Shown: in pieces, positions 24,162 to 33,297 of the stretch | Layout: each line of letters begins with the position of its first letter | Numbering within the stretch: the first letter of the stretch is position 1 | Source of the DNA: Melaminivora sp034675505 | GTDB lineage: Bacteria > Pseudomonadota > Gammaproteobacteria > Burkholderiales > Burkholderiaceae_C | Length of the DNA stretch: 64,000 nucleotides | Assembly (NCBI GenBank): GCA_034675505.1 | Contig: JAUCDD010000027.1 | Span: 62,001 to 126,000 of the forward strand | Reading direction: 5' to 3' | The notes under the pieces: generated by a model | Seen by the model: only the letters and a program-made list of their open reading frames with translations | Databases searched by the model: none | Told to the model about the DNA's origin: nothing | Made by a program: the position numbers and the translations under genes

Positions 24162-27098
24162 CCCCTCGCTCCCCCCCAGGTGCTTGCCCAGGATCCCCGC
24201 CAGCTCGAACATGCCCGCGCGCTCCTTGCCGAACACGGCGCGCAGCTTGTCGTCGGCGTTGATGCTGCGCTTGTCCTGCGGGTCCTGCAGGTTGTGCGCC
24301 TTGATGTAGTCCCAGATTTTCTTCAGCGCCTGGGTACGGGCCACCGGCTCGGGGCCGATCACGGCGGCCAGGGCGGCGCTGGGCGCCTTGCCGGCGGCGG
24401 TGCTGGCCTTGCGCGGCGTTTTGGCCGCGGCGGGCTTGCTGGCGGCGGTTTTTGGGGCTTTCGCGGCCTTTGCCGGCGTCCCGCCTGGGCGTGCAGCTAT
24501 GTTTTTTGAAGCGGCTGCGGTCTTGCGCGGCGGGTATTTGGATTCCCGTTGCTCGAACTCGAAGTTGACCTTGCCGGCGGTGGCGTCCCAGGCCAGGTGG
24601 GCCTTGAACGGGCGGCGCGTGCGCATGCTGACGAACTTGTCCAGCAGGTCGGTCTTGCCGGTGGCCAGCAGCTTGTGCATCTGGGCGCGCTCCACGGGCT
24701 GCTGCAGGATGATCTTGCCGCTCTTGAAGGTGCAGCTGGGCACGGGCTGCTGGGCCGTGGGCACGGCGCGGCTGCAGACGTAGTTGGTGCCGTGTTCATA
24801 CACCGGCGCGCCGCACACGGGGCAGTTGCCCAGGCTCTCCTGGCCGCTGAAGTCCACGAGTTCGCCGCCGCCCTCGCCGGCTGCCGCGTCGTCGCCGAAG
24901 TCGAACTCCAGCTTGTAGTTGCCCGCTTCCTCGTCGCGCACGATGCAGACCTCGGCCGTGAACGGCCAGCCGGCCTTGGAGCGAAAACCCTCCAGCGGGC
25001 CGATGCGGCGATCGCGCAGCAGGCCTTCAGCCTCGGCCGTCTCGAAGGTGCGCCCGGCGGGCGACTTGGTGAACGAGAAGCCGCAGCCCTCGCCGCTGCC
25101 GCTGTTGCCGGTGCAGGCATAGCGGCGGTAGTTTTCCTTCACCACGCCGCCGCAGTTCGGGCAGGGCGAGGCCAGCGTGGCGTAGTCGCCCGGGATGCTG
25201 TCGCGGTCGTATTCCTTGGCCTTTCGGACGATCTTTTCCGTCATGGCCTGGATCTGCTGCATGAAGGCGTCGCGGGCCAGTTCGCCGCGCTCCATCTGCG
25301 CCAGCTTGTATTCCCACTCGCCGGTGAGCTCGGCGCGCGACAGCTCGTGCACGCCCAGGCCGCGCAGCAGCGTCATCAGCTGGAAGGCCTTGGCCGTGGG
25401 GATCAGCTCGCGGCCCTCGCGCAGCATGTATTTTTCGCTCAAAAGCCCTTCGATGGTGGCGGCGCGCGTGGCGGGCGTGCCCAGGCCCTTTTCCTGCATG
25501 GCGCTGCGCAGTTCCTCGTCTTCCACCTGCTTGCCGGCGCTTTCCATGGCGCCCAGCAGCGTGGCTTCTGAGTAGCGGGCGGGCGGTTTGGTCTTCAGGC
25601 CCTTGGGCTCCACCGTCTCGGCCAGCGGGCGCTCGCCGGGGCGCACCGCGACCAGCGGCTGGCCCTTGTCGCCGTCCTTGCCGCCTTCGGTTTCGTTGGC
25701 TGCCTCCTTGCCGTAAATCGCCAGCCAGCCGGGCTTGACCAGCACCTTGCCGTCGGTGCGGAAGGCATGCTCGGCCACGCGGCTGATGCGCGTGGTGACC
25801 AGGTATTCGGCACTCGGGAAGAACACCGCCAGGAAGCGCCGCACCACCAGGTCGTAGAGCTTTTGCTCGGCCTCGGACAGGCCGCTGGGCGCCTGCGTGG
25901 TGGGGATGATGGCGAAGTGGTCGCTGACCTTGCTGTTGTCGAAGACCTTCTTGGTCGGGCGCACGTAGCCCTCATCCAGCGCCTGCTGGGCGAACGGCTC
26001 CAGGTGGCGCATGCCGCTGGTGGCCAGCATGGCCATGGTGTTCTTGGCCACGGGCAGGTAGTCCTCGGGCAGGGCGCGCGAGTCGGTACGCGGGTAGGTC
26101 AGCGCCTTGTGCCGCTCGTACAGGGATTGCGCCAGCGCCAGCGTGGTCTTGGCCGAGAAGCCGAAGCGCCCGTTGGCCTCGCGCTGCAGGCTGGTCAGGT
26201 CGAACAGCAGGGGCGAGGCCTGCGTGGTGGGCTTGGCCTCTTCGGTGACGGTGGCGGGCTTGCCGCGCACGGCGTCGGCGATGCGCTGCGCGTCGGCCTG
26301 CACCCACAGCCGGTCGGCGCGGGCTTCCGGGTCGTCGCTTTTCTTCCATTGCGGGTCGAACCACTTGCCCAGGTACTGGCCGGCCTCGGCGGCAAAGCCG
26401 GCGTGCACCTCCCAGTAGTCGCGCACGACGAACTTGCGGATCTTTTCCTCGCGCTCCACCACCAGCGACAGCGTGGGTGTCTGCACCCGGCCCACGGTGG
26501 TCAAAAAGAACCCGCCGCCCTGCGAGTTGAACGCCGTCATGGCGCGCGTGCCGTTGATGCCCACCAGCCAGTCGGCTTCGCTCCTGCTGCGCGCGGCGTC
26601 GGCCAGGCCGCGCATCTGCGCGTCGCTCTTGAGGTTGGCAAAGCCGTCGCGGATGGCCTGGGGCGTCATGCTTTGCAGCCACAAGCGGCGCACGGGCTTG
26701 CTTAAGGTCCCCTTGGCGCCGCCGGCGTACTGCTCGATCAGGCGGAAGATCAGCTCGCCCTCGCGCCCCGCGTCGCAGGCGTTGACCAGCTCCGTCACGT
26801 CCTTGCGCTTGGCCTGCTTGACGACGGCGTTCAGCCGGCTCTTGGTCTTGTCCACCGGCTTCAGGTCGAAGTACGGGGGGAGGACGGGCAGGTGGGCAAA
26901 GCTCCACTTGCCGCGCTTGACGTCGAATTCCTCGGGCGCCTGGATTTCCACCAGGTGGCCCACGGCGCTCGTGACCACGTAGCGCTCGTTCTCGAAATGA
27001 TCCTCGTGCTTGTCGAACCTGCCCGCCACGGGCGTGAGGGCGCGCACGATGTCTTGTGCCACCGAGGGCTTTTCTGCGATTACCAGAGTCTTGCTCAT
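23961..27098 (-). CDS. topB: DNA topoisomerase III with C-terminal SWIB domain; frame continues into a lipoprotein-like tail
   Basis: A type IA topoisomerase (1045 residues as read) that decatenates DNA through a 5'-phosphotyrosine. The Toprim domain has TLVIAEKPSVAQDIV and NACDAGREGELIFRL; the active-site Tyr is in LTYPRTDSRALP. Zinc-ribbon pairs CPNCGG and CPVCGAP follow. Residues about 854-913 form a Lys/Ala/Pro linker. A SWIB domain (about 914-975, ALKKIWDYIKAHNLQDPQDK ... MFELAGILGKHL) comes next. The final 66 residues look like a separate lipoprotein (AALAGC lipobox). Removing one G from the seven-G run at 24171-24177 would end topB at a TGA at 24158-24160. ATG 27098 was chosen; a TTG four codons upstream is the alternative. 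Confidence 0.93.
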   Translation of the reverse strand: MSKTLVIAEKPSVAQDIVRALTPVAGRFDKHEDHFENERYVVTSAVGHLVEIQAPEEFDVKRGKWSFAHLPVLPPYFDLKPVDKTKSRLNAVVKQAKRKDVTELVNACDAGREGELIFRLIEQYAGGAKGTLSKPVRRLWLQSMTPQAIRDGFANLKSDAQMRGLADAARSRSEADWLVGINGTRAMTAFNSQGGGFFLTTVGRVQTPTLSLVVEREEKIRKFVVRDYWEVHAGFAAEAGQYLGKWFDPQWKKSDDPEARADRLWVQADAQRIADAVRGKPATVTEEAKPTTQASPLLFDLTSLQREANGRFGFSAKTTLALAQSLYERHKALTYPRTDSRALPEDYLPVAKNTMAMLATSGMRHLEPFAQQALDEGYVRPTKKVFDNSKVSDHFAIIPTTQAPSGLSEAEQKLYDLVVRRFLAVFFPSAEYLVTTRISRVAEHAFRTDGKVLVKPGWLAIYGKEAANETEGGKDGDKGQPLVAVRPGERPLAETVEPKGLKTKPPARYSEATLLGAMESAGKQVEDEELRSAMQEKGLGTPATRAATIEGLLSEKYMLREGRELIPTAKAFQLMTLLRGLGVHELSRAELTGEWEYKLAQMERGELARDAFMQQIQAMTEKIVRKAKEYDRDSIPGDYATLASPCPNCGGVVKENYRRYACTGNSGSGEGCGFSFTKSPAGRTFETAEAEGLLRDRRIGPLEGFRSKAGWPFTAEVCIVRDEEAGNYKLEFDFGDDAAAGEGGGELVDFSGQESLGNCPVCGAPVYEHGTNYVCSRAVPTAQQPVPSCTFKSGKIILQQPVERAQMHKLLATGKTDLLDKFVSMRTRRPFKAHLAWDATAGKVNFEFEQRESKYPPRKTAAASKNIAARPGGTPAKAAKAPKTAASKPAAAKTPRKASTAAGKAPSAALAAVIGPEPVARTQALKKIWDYIKAHNLQDPQDKRSINADDKLRAVFGKERAGMFELAGILGKHLGGSEGLKLAAALARPAAAVLAALSIAAALAGCTATGSGARQSGAPGSQQGDASGVTVFGAVDVNVGTQRSR
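24478..24530 (-). repeat. Possible repeat A remnant inside the topB linker
   Basis: The reverse complement reads TTCAAAAAACATAGCTGCACGCCC, then GGCGGGACGCCGGC. The order (AT-rich ATAGCT, then GCCGGC) matches repeat A. It encodes ASKNIAARPGGTPA in the Lys/Ala linker of topoisomerase III. The match is shorter than for the other copies. Confidence 0.4.
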
Positions 27099-27136
27099 AT
27101 CTTTTTCCAACGACCAAATGCGCTTCGGTGCGTGCC

Positions 27137-27186
27137 TACAATGGCCGCCTTCGCGTGCGCACGCACGCGCACACCTGTGTGCATAT
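27137..27186 (+). promoter_or_regulatory. topB/SET divergent promoter region with Z-DNA-prone tract
   Basis: A -10-like TACAAT lies at 27137-27142. It is followed by 23 bases of perfect purine-pyrimidine alternation (27152-27174) and a further 11 (27176-27186). Such tracts adopt left-handed DNA under negative supercoiling. The region sits between topB and the SET gene. Confidence 0.5.
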
Positions 27187-27212
27187 CCACGCTAACAGAG
27201 TTTTTTCGCCCC

Positions 27213-27722
27213 ATGCCGCCCAAGCCCTACGCCACCCCCAAGCCTGCCGCAGGGCGGCGCGTCCAGACCCGGCGCTCGGGCGTGCATGGCAAGGGCGTTT
27301 TTGCCGTACAGCCCATCGCCGAGGGCGAGGTCATCATTGAATACACGGGCGAGGTGATCGGCTGGGACGAAGCCCAGGCGCGCCACCCGCACGACCCGAA
27401 GCAGCCCAACCACACGTTTTATTTCCACGTCGATGAAGACCGCGTGATCGACGCAAAGTTCGGCGGCAATTCCTCGCGCTGGATCAACCACAGCTGCGAC
27501 CCCAACTGCTGGGCCGACGAGCAGGACGGCCGCATCTTCATCACCGCGCTGCGGGGCATCGCGGCCGGCGAAGAGCTGAACTACGACTACGGCCTGATCA
27601 TCGACGAGCGCTACACCAAGAAGCTCAAGGCCGAATACCCCTGCTGGTGCGGCGCCGCCAACTGCCGCGGCACGCTGCTGGCGCCCAAGCGCGGCTGGTC
27701 GCCCCCGGGGCCGCGGGCATGA
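27213..27722 (+). CDS. SET-domain protein (lysine methyltransferase-like)
   Basis: A 169-residue stand-alone SET domain with post-SET cysteines. Motifs are SGVHGKGVFAVQPIAEGEVI (SET-N), then IIEYTGEVIGWDEA, the cofactor-binding RWINHSCDPNCWADE, GEELNYDYG (catalytic Tyr region) and the post-SET CWCGAANCRGTLL. In eukaryotes these enzymes methylate histone lysines. Bacterial ones modify histone-like or ribosomal proteins, or host histones in pathogens. It is divergent from topB across a 114-bp promoter region. The neighbour's Lys-rich tail is a conceivable substrate, but that is inference. Confidence 0.92.
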   Translation: MPPKPYATPKPAAGRRVQTRRSGVHGKGVFAVQPIAEGEVIIEYTGEVIGWDEAQARHPHDPKQPNHTFYFHVDEDRVIDAKFGGNSSRWINHSCDPNCWADEQDGRIFITALRGIAAGEELNYDYGLIIDERYTKKLKAEYPCWCGAANCRGTLLAPKRGWSPPGPRA

Positions 27723-27783
27723 GCGGCGCGCCGGGCCGCCCCAGGCAAGCTCGCACCGCAGTGCGCAGCACGGAGGTTGCCCA

Positions 27784-28617
27784 ATGAGCGGAGCCGCCGC
27801 GCTCATCCCGGCCTGGCCGGCCGAGGCGCTGTGGCAGCAGATCGAGCCGCTGCTGCCGGGCTTTTCCGTCGAGGTGCTGGCCAGCGTCGATTCGACCAGC
27901 AGCGAGCTGATGCGCCGCGCGCGCGCCGGCCGCCTGGAGCCCACGCTGCTGGTGGCCGAGACGCAGACCGCCGGGCGCGGCCGGCTGGGCCGGCAGTGGC
28001 AGAGCGCCGGCGTGTACGAAGGCACGGGAGTGGTGCCGGCGCTGACCTTCTCGCTGGGCCTGATGCTGGCGCCGGGCGACTGGTCCGGCCTGTCGCTGGC
28101 GGTGGGCGTGGCGGTGGCCGAAAGCCTGGACGCGGGCCGCGCCGCGCCGCGCGTGCTGCTCAAGTGGCCCAACGACCTGTGGCTGGCGGACGACCGCAAG
28201 CTGGGCGGCATCCTGGTGGAGACGGCCAGCTATGCCAGCGGCCCGCAAACCGCCGGGCAGCCGCGCTACGTGGTGGTGGGCATAGGCCTGAACGTGCTGC
28301 CGGTGCTGGCTGGCGACCTGACCAATACGCCGGCCTGCCTGCGCGAGCTGGACGGCTCGCTCACGGCGGCGCGCGCGCTGCAGGCCATCGCCCTGCCGCT
28401 GGTGCAGACGCTGCTGGGCTTTGCCGGGCACGGCTTCGCCCCTTTCCAGCCGCGCTTTGCGCGGCGCGACGCGCTGGCCGGGCGCGCCGTCACCCTGTCC
28501 AGCGGCGCGCACGGCACGGCGCACGGCGTGACCGACGAGGGCGCGCTGCTGGTGCACACGCCGGCCGGCATGCAGGCCATCACCAGCGCCGACCTCAGCG
28601 TGCGCCCGCAGCGCTGA
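27784..28617 (+). CDS. birA: Biotin--[acetyl-CoA-carboxylase] ligase
   Basis: Activates biotin as biotinyl-AMP and transfers it to the biotin carboxyl carrier protein. Of 277 residues, the catalytic domain starts with VLASVDSTSSELMRRAR, has the adenylate-binding AETQTAGRGRLGRQW (GRGRxG) and KWPNDLWLADDRKLGGILVE, and ends with a small C-terminal SH3-like domain (GRAVTLSSGAHGTAHGVTDE). There is no N-terminal DNA-binding wing, so it is a class I, non-regulatory BirA. It is followed five bases later by the SPOR gene. Confidence 0.94.
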   Translation: MSGAAALIPAWPAEALWQQIEPLLPGFSVEVLASVDSTSSELMRRARAGRLEPTLLVAETQTAGRGRLGRQWQSAGVYEGTGVVPALTFSLGLMLAPGDWSGLSLAVGVAVAESLDAGRAAPRVLLKWPNDLWLADDRKLGGILVETASYASGPQTAGQPRYVVVGIGLNVLPVLAGDLTNTPACLRELDGSLTAARALQAIALPLVQTLLGFAGHGFAPFQPRFARRDALAGRAVTLSSGAHGTAHGVTDEGALLVHTPAGMQAITSADLSVRPQR

Positions 28618-28622
28618 CCCGC

Positions 28623-29360
28623 ATGCTGCGCCTGGCCGTCATCGTGCTGTTGCTGGCCAACGCCGGCTACTACGCCTGGAGCCAGGGCCTGCTGCGCGAC
28701 TGGGGCCTGGCCCCGGCCAGCGACGCCGAGCCGCAGCGCCTGCACCAGCAGGTCGAGCCCGGGCGGCTGCGCCTGCTGCCGGGCGCGGCCGCAGCCAGCC
28801 CCGCCGTCCCGGCCAGCGCGCCAGCCTCCGCTGCCTCCGCCGCACCGGCGCCCGGCCCGGCCCCGGCGGACGCCGCGCAGCCGCAGGGGCCGGCGGCTGC
28901 CGCGGCCGGCGCGGCCGGGCCCTGCCTGCAGGCCGGCGTGTACGACGCGCGCCAGGCGGACGCGCTGCGCGCCGCCCTCGCCAGCTGGCCGCAGGGCAGC
29001 TGGCAGCTGGACCCCACCCCGACGCCGGGACGCTGGATGGTCTACATGGGGCGCCTGGCCGACGAGGACATGCTGGCCAGGAAGCGGGCCGAGCTGCGCG
29101 CGCTCAAGGTGCCGTACGACCGGCCCGGCGCCGCGCTGGAGCCCGGCCTGTCGCTGGGCCGCTTTTCTACCGAAGAGGCCGCGCAGCGCGGCCTGGCGCT
29201 GCTGGCCGCGCAGGGTGTGCGCACCGCGCGCGTGGTGCAGGAGCGCCCCGAGACGGCCGGCTTCACGCTGCGCCTGCCGGCCGCGCCGGCCGCGCTGCGC
29301 ACCCAGCTCGAAGGCCCGGACGGAGCACTGGCGGGCAGGCCGCTGCGGCCCTGCGCCTAG
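28623..29360 (+). CDS. SPOR-domain membrane protein
   Basis: A 245-residue bitopic protein. One N-terminal membrane helix (LRLAVIVLLLANAGYYAW) is followed by a long Ala/Pro linker (about residues 60-100) and a SPOR-like domain (CLQAGVYDARQADALRAAL ... RWMVYMGRLADEDMLARKRA ... LSLGRFSTEEAAQRGLALLA) that would bind denuded peptidoglycan glycans at the division septum. The pairing of birA with a SPOR-type gene is recalled from related betaproteobacteria. It is co-transcribed with birA (five-base gap). Confidence 0.82.
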   Translation: MLRLAVIVLLLANAGYYAWSQGLLRDWGLAPASDAEPQRLHQQVEPGRLRLLPGAAAASPAVPASAPASAASAAPAPGPAPADAAQPQGPAAAAAGAAGPCLQAGVYDARQADALRAALASWPQGSWQLDPTPTPGRWMVYMGRLADEDMLARKRAELRALKVPYDRPGAALEPGLSLGRFSTEEAAQRGLALLAAQGVRTARVVQERPETAGFTLRLPAAPAALRTQLEGPDGALAGRPLRPCA

Positions 29361-29450
29361 GCGCGGCGCGGCAGCTGCGCGCGGCGCAAGCCGGTGCATT
29401 GGGCGGTGTGCGTTGCACGCAAAAAGCCCGGCCTGGAAAGCAACGCCCGT

Positions 29451-30896
29451 TCAGCCGCGCGCGCCGCTGGCGGCAAAGCGCAGGCTGAAGCGCGCCCCGG
29501 GCATGGCCGCGCCGGGGCGCACGTCCTCCAGCAGCACCTCCACGCCATGCTGGCGCGCGATCTCGCGCACGATGGGCAGCCCCAGGCCCGAGCCGTCAGC
29601 CTCGGTGCCCAGCGCGCGATAAAAGGGCTGGAAGATCAGTTCGCGCTCGGACTCGGGCACGCCCGGCCCGCTGTCCTCGATCTGCAGCAGCACCACGCGC
29701 CCGAAGGTGTCTGGCAGCAGCCGCGCCGTCACCACGCCGGGCCGCTCGGGGCTCGACGGCGTGTAGTTGATGGCGTTGTCCAGCAGGTTGCGCGCCAGCT
29801 CCTTGAGCAGCAGCGGGTTGCCGTCCACCTGCACGCCGGGCGCGCCAGGCTGCGGGCCGTCGTAGCCCAGGTCGATGTGCTTGTGCAGCGCGCGCGGCAC
29901 GGCGCCGTGCACCACGTCGATGACCAGCGCGGCCAGGTCCACCGGCTGGTGCTGCACCAGGGTGGCGCCGCCTTCGGCGCGTGCCAGCGCCAGCAGCTGG
30001 TTGACGGTGTGCGTGGCGCGCACCGACGAGCGTTCGATCTGGCGCAGCGACTGCTTGAGCTCGTCGGTGCTGGTGCCCTCGCGCTGCGCCAGGTCGGCCT
30101 GCATGCGCAGGCCGGCCAGCGGCGTCTTGAGCTGGTGCGCGGCGTCGGCCAGGAAGCGCTTTTGCGTCGCCATGGACTCGTGCAGGCGGCGCAGCAGGTC
30201 GTTGACCGAGTCCACCAGCGGCGCCACCTCCATGGGCACGGCGCGCACGTCCAGCGGCGACATGTCGTCGCTCTTGCGCGCGCGGATGCGCTCCTCCAGC
30301 TGGTGCAGCGGCTTGATGCCGCGGGCCAGCGCCAGCCACACCAGCAGCACCGCCAGCGGCAGGATGACGAACTGCGGCAGCATCACGCCCTTGATGATCT
30401 CGGTGGCCAGCACGCTCCTCTTGGTGCGCGTCTCGGCCACCTGCACCAGCGCGGCCGGTGCGTCCGGCAGCGGCACGCGCACCCACAGGTAGGCCACGCG
30501 GATGCCGATGCCGCGCAGCTCGGCGTCGCGCAGCCGCACCTCGGCGGAGCTGGGGCGTTCCTCGGGCGGGGGCGCGGGCAGCTCGCGCTCGCCCGCCAGC
30601 CAAGCGCCGGAGGGCGCCAGCACCTGGTAGTAGACGAAGTCCGACTCGTCGGCGCGCAGCAGTTCGCTGGCCGGCTGCGGCAGGCTGAACTGCACCTGCC
30701 CGCCCTGCACGGTGACGAACTGCGCCAGCGCGTGCGCGTTGTATTCCAGCGCCCGGTCGAACGGCTTGTTGGCCAGGCCCTCGGCCACCAGCCAGGTCAG
30801 CGCCAGGCTCACCGGCCACAGCAGCAGCAGCGGCGTGAGCATCCAGTCCAGGATCTCGCCGAACAGGGAGCGTTGCTCACGCTGGAAGATTTTCAT
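29451..30896 (-). CDS. Two-component sensor histidine kinase (TctE/QseC-like)
   Basis: A 481-residue inner-membrane kinase. TM1 is at about residues 17-38 and TM2 at about 170-195 (PQFVILPLAVLLVWLALA), enclosing a periplasmic sensor domain of about 130 residues (DUF4118/2CSK_N type). A HAMP-like linker follows. The HisKA box is FLADAAHQLKTPLAGLRMQA (His near 250), and HATPase motifs are LARNLLDNAINYTP, IEDSGPGVP and GSGLGLPIV. In the TctE family the ligand is often a tricarboxylate. No transporter is adjacent here. It lies 48 bases downstream of its regulator gene. ATG 30896 is preferred over TTG 30902. Confidence 0.92.
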   Translation of the reverse strand: MKIFQREQRSLFGEILDWMLTPLLLLWPVSLALTWLVAEGLANKPFDRALEYNAHALAQFVTVQGGQVQFSLPQPASELLRADESDFVYYQVLAPSGAWLAGERELPAPPPEERPSSAEVRLRDAELRGIGIRVAYLWVRVPLPDAPAALVQVAETRTKRSVLATEIIKGVMLPQFVILPLAVLLVWLALARGIKPLHQLEERIRARKSDDMSPLDVRAVPMEVAPLVDSVNDLLRRLHESMATQKRFLADAAHQLKTPLAGLRMQADLAQREGTSTDELKQSLRQIERSSVRATHTVNQLLALARAEGGATLVQHQPVDLAALVIDVVHGAVPRALHKHIDLGYDGPQPGAPGVQVDGNPLLLKELARNLLDNAINYTPSSPERPGVVTARLLPDTFGRVVLLQIEDSGPGVPESERELIFQPFYRALGTEADGSGLGLPIVREIARQHGVEVLLEDVRPGAAMPGARFSLRFAASGARG

Positions 30897-30944
30897 GCCC
30901 AAGGCGTCGTGCGCCGGGCGCTGGCCGCGCCCGCCGCCCCGCGC

Positions 30945-31619
<675 letters not shown>

Positions 31620-31836
31620 GCGCGGTTCTCCTGGGGTCGGGCGGCACGCCGGCCGGGGCGGCGGCGTGCAGCGCGATTCTAGGGAAGGTCTGCACGGCAG
31701 CGCCCTGCGGCGCCTGCCGGCGCGGCCCCGCAGGCGGATCGCCGCGTTGCTTTTCTCGCCCAGGGCGGCGCCATGGGCAGCAGAAAAACGCCTTGCGCGC
31801 CCTTTCGGCCGGCACCGGCAGCCGCTTGCGAGAGGG

Positions 31837-33171
31837 CTATGCGGCCCTTCCCGGGGAGCCCGCCGCGCCGGCGTGCAGGCGCGCGCGCGGGTGCGGCGCC
31901 GCCGGGCTGCCCAGGTAGCGGTCCATGGACAGGCCTTCGGTGGAGATGCCGGTCTGGCCGCCGGCGACGATGTCCGCCAGCAGCTGGCCAGAGCCGCAGG
32001 CCATGGTCCAGCCCAGCGTGCCGTGGCCGGTGTTCAGGTACAGGTTCTTGCGCGGCGTGCGCCCGACGATGGGCGTGCTGTCGGGCGTCATCGGGCGCAG
32101 GCCGGTCCAGAACTCGGCGCGCTGCAGGTCGCCGCCGGGGAACAGCTGCCCGGTCACCATCTCCAGCGTGGCGCGGCGCTGCGGGCGCAGGGTCTGGTCA
32201 AAGCCCGCCAGCTCGGCCATGCCGCCGACGCGGATGCGGTCGCCCAGGCGCGTCAGCGCGATTTTGTAGGTCTCGTCCAGCACGGTGGACACCGGCGCCA
32301 GCGCCGGCTCCTGGATGGGGAGGGTCAGCGAGTAGCCCTTGACCGGATAGACCGGGATGTCCAGCCCCGCCGAGAGCAGCAGCTGGCGCGAGTAGCTGCC
32401 CATGGCCAGCACGTAGCGGTCGGCGCGCAGCACCTCCTGCTGCGGCCCCGCCAGGCGCACGCCGCAGGTGTCGCCCTGGCCGTCGAACATGAGCTCCTGC
32501 ACCTCGGTGGCGTAGCGAAACCGCACGCCCAGGGCCTCGGCCATGCGGGCCAGCTGGTTGGTGAACAGGAAGCAGTCGCCGGTCTCGTCCTGCGGCAGGC
32601 GCAGGCCGCCGGCGATCGGCGCCTGGGCATGGGCCAGCGCCGGCTCGGTGCGGCGCACGCCGGCGGCGTCGAGCAGCTCGTACTCCATGCCGCACTCCTG
32701 CAGCACGCGAATGTCGCGCTGCGCCTGGTCGACCTGGGCCTGCGAGCGAAACAGCTGCAGCGTGCCGGCCTGGCGCCCTTCGTAGGCGATGCCGGTGTCT
32801 GCGCGCAGCTGCTGCAGGCACTCGCGGCTGTAGCCCGACAGGCGCAGCATGCGCTCCTTGTTCACCGCGTAGCGCTCGGCCGAGCAGTTGCGCAGCATGG
32901 CCGCCATCCAGCGCAGCTGGAACAGCGTGCCGTCCGGGCGGATGGCCAGGGGCGCGTGCCGCTCGAACATCCACTTGAGCGCCTTCAGGGGGATGCCGGG
33001 AGCGCCCCAGGGCGTGGAGTAGCCGAACGAGACCTGGCCGGCGTTGGCAAAGCTGGTGTCCAGCGCCGGCCCGGTGTGGCGCTCGATCACGGTGACCTCG
33101 GCGCCCGCACGCGCCAGGTAGTACGCAGTGGTCACGCCGATCACGCCGGCGCCAAGCACGACAACTTTCAC
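31837..33171 (-). CDS. dadA: D-amino acid dehydrogenase small subunit
   Basis: An FAD-dependent, membrane-associated dehydrogenase that oxidises D-alanine and other D-amino acids to 2-oxo acids. The Rossmann motif VVVLGAGVIGVTTAYYLARA and TSFANAGQVSFGYSTPWGAP are diagnostic of DadA. GLRPMTPDSTPIVGRT and NTGHGTLGWTMACGSG close the FAD site. It has 444 residues, as usual. A GTG start at 33171 with AGGA upstream gives the canonical MKVVVLGAG. An Lrp-type regulator is divergent 126 bp away, so D-amino-acid-responsive control is likely. No alr/dadX racemase is adjacent. Confidence 0.95.
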   Translation of the reverse strand: MKVVVLGAGVIGVTTAYYLARAGAEVTVIERHTGPALDTSFANAGQVSFGYSTPWGAPGIPLKALKWMFERHAPLAIRPDGTLFQLRWMAAMLRNCSAERYAVNKERMLRLSGYSRECLQQLRADTGIAYEGRQAGTLQLFRSQAQVDQAQRDIRVLQECGMEYELLDAAGVRRTEPALAHAQAPIAGGLRLPQDETGDCFLFTNQLARMAEALGVRFRYATEVQELMFDGQGDTCGVRLAGPQQEVLRADRYVLAMGSYSRQLLLSAGLDIPVYPVKGYSLTLPIQEPALAPVSTVLDETYKIALTRLGDRIRVGGMAELAGFDQTLRPQRRATLEMVTGQLFPGGDLQRAEFWTGLRPMTPDSTPIVGRTPRKNLYLNTGHGTLGWTMACGSGQLLADIVAGGQTGISTEGLSMDRYLGSPAAPHPRARLHAGAAGSPGRAA

Positions 33172-33253
33172 GTCCTGTCTCCCATACTCGGTTGATGGAC
33201 GTGACTTTATGGATTTGCCTGTTGATCTTTTGCTGAATTGATGGGCCTGTGCG

Positions 33254-33264
33254 GCAATAATTGC
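33254..33264. promoter_or_regulatory. Putative Lrp-type operator between dadA and its regulator
   Basis: GCAATAATTGC is a perfect palindrome in an AT-rich island (33185-33275) of an otherwise GC-rich sequence. Lrp/AsnC proteins commonly bind such elements between divergent genes. Confidence 0.5.
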
Positions 33265-33297
33265 TGTTTTGGGCCGGCCCGGGGCCGGTTGGCAGCA

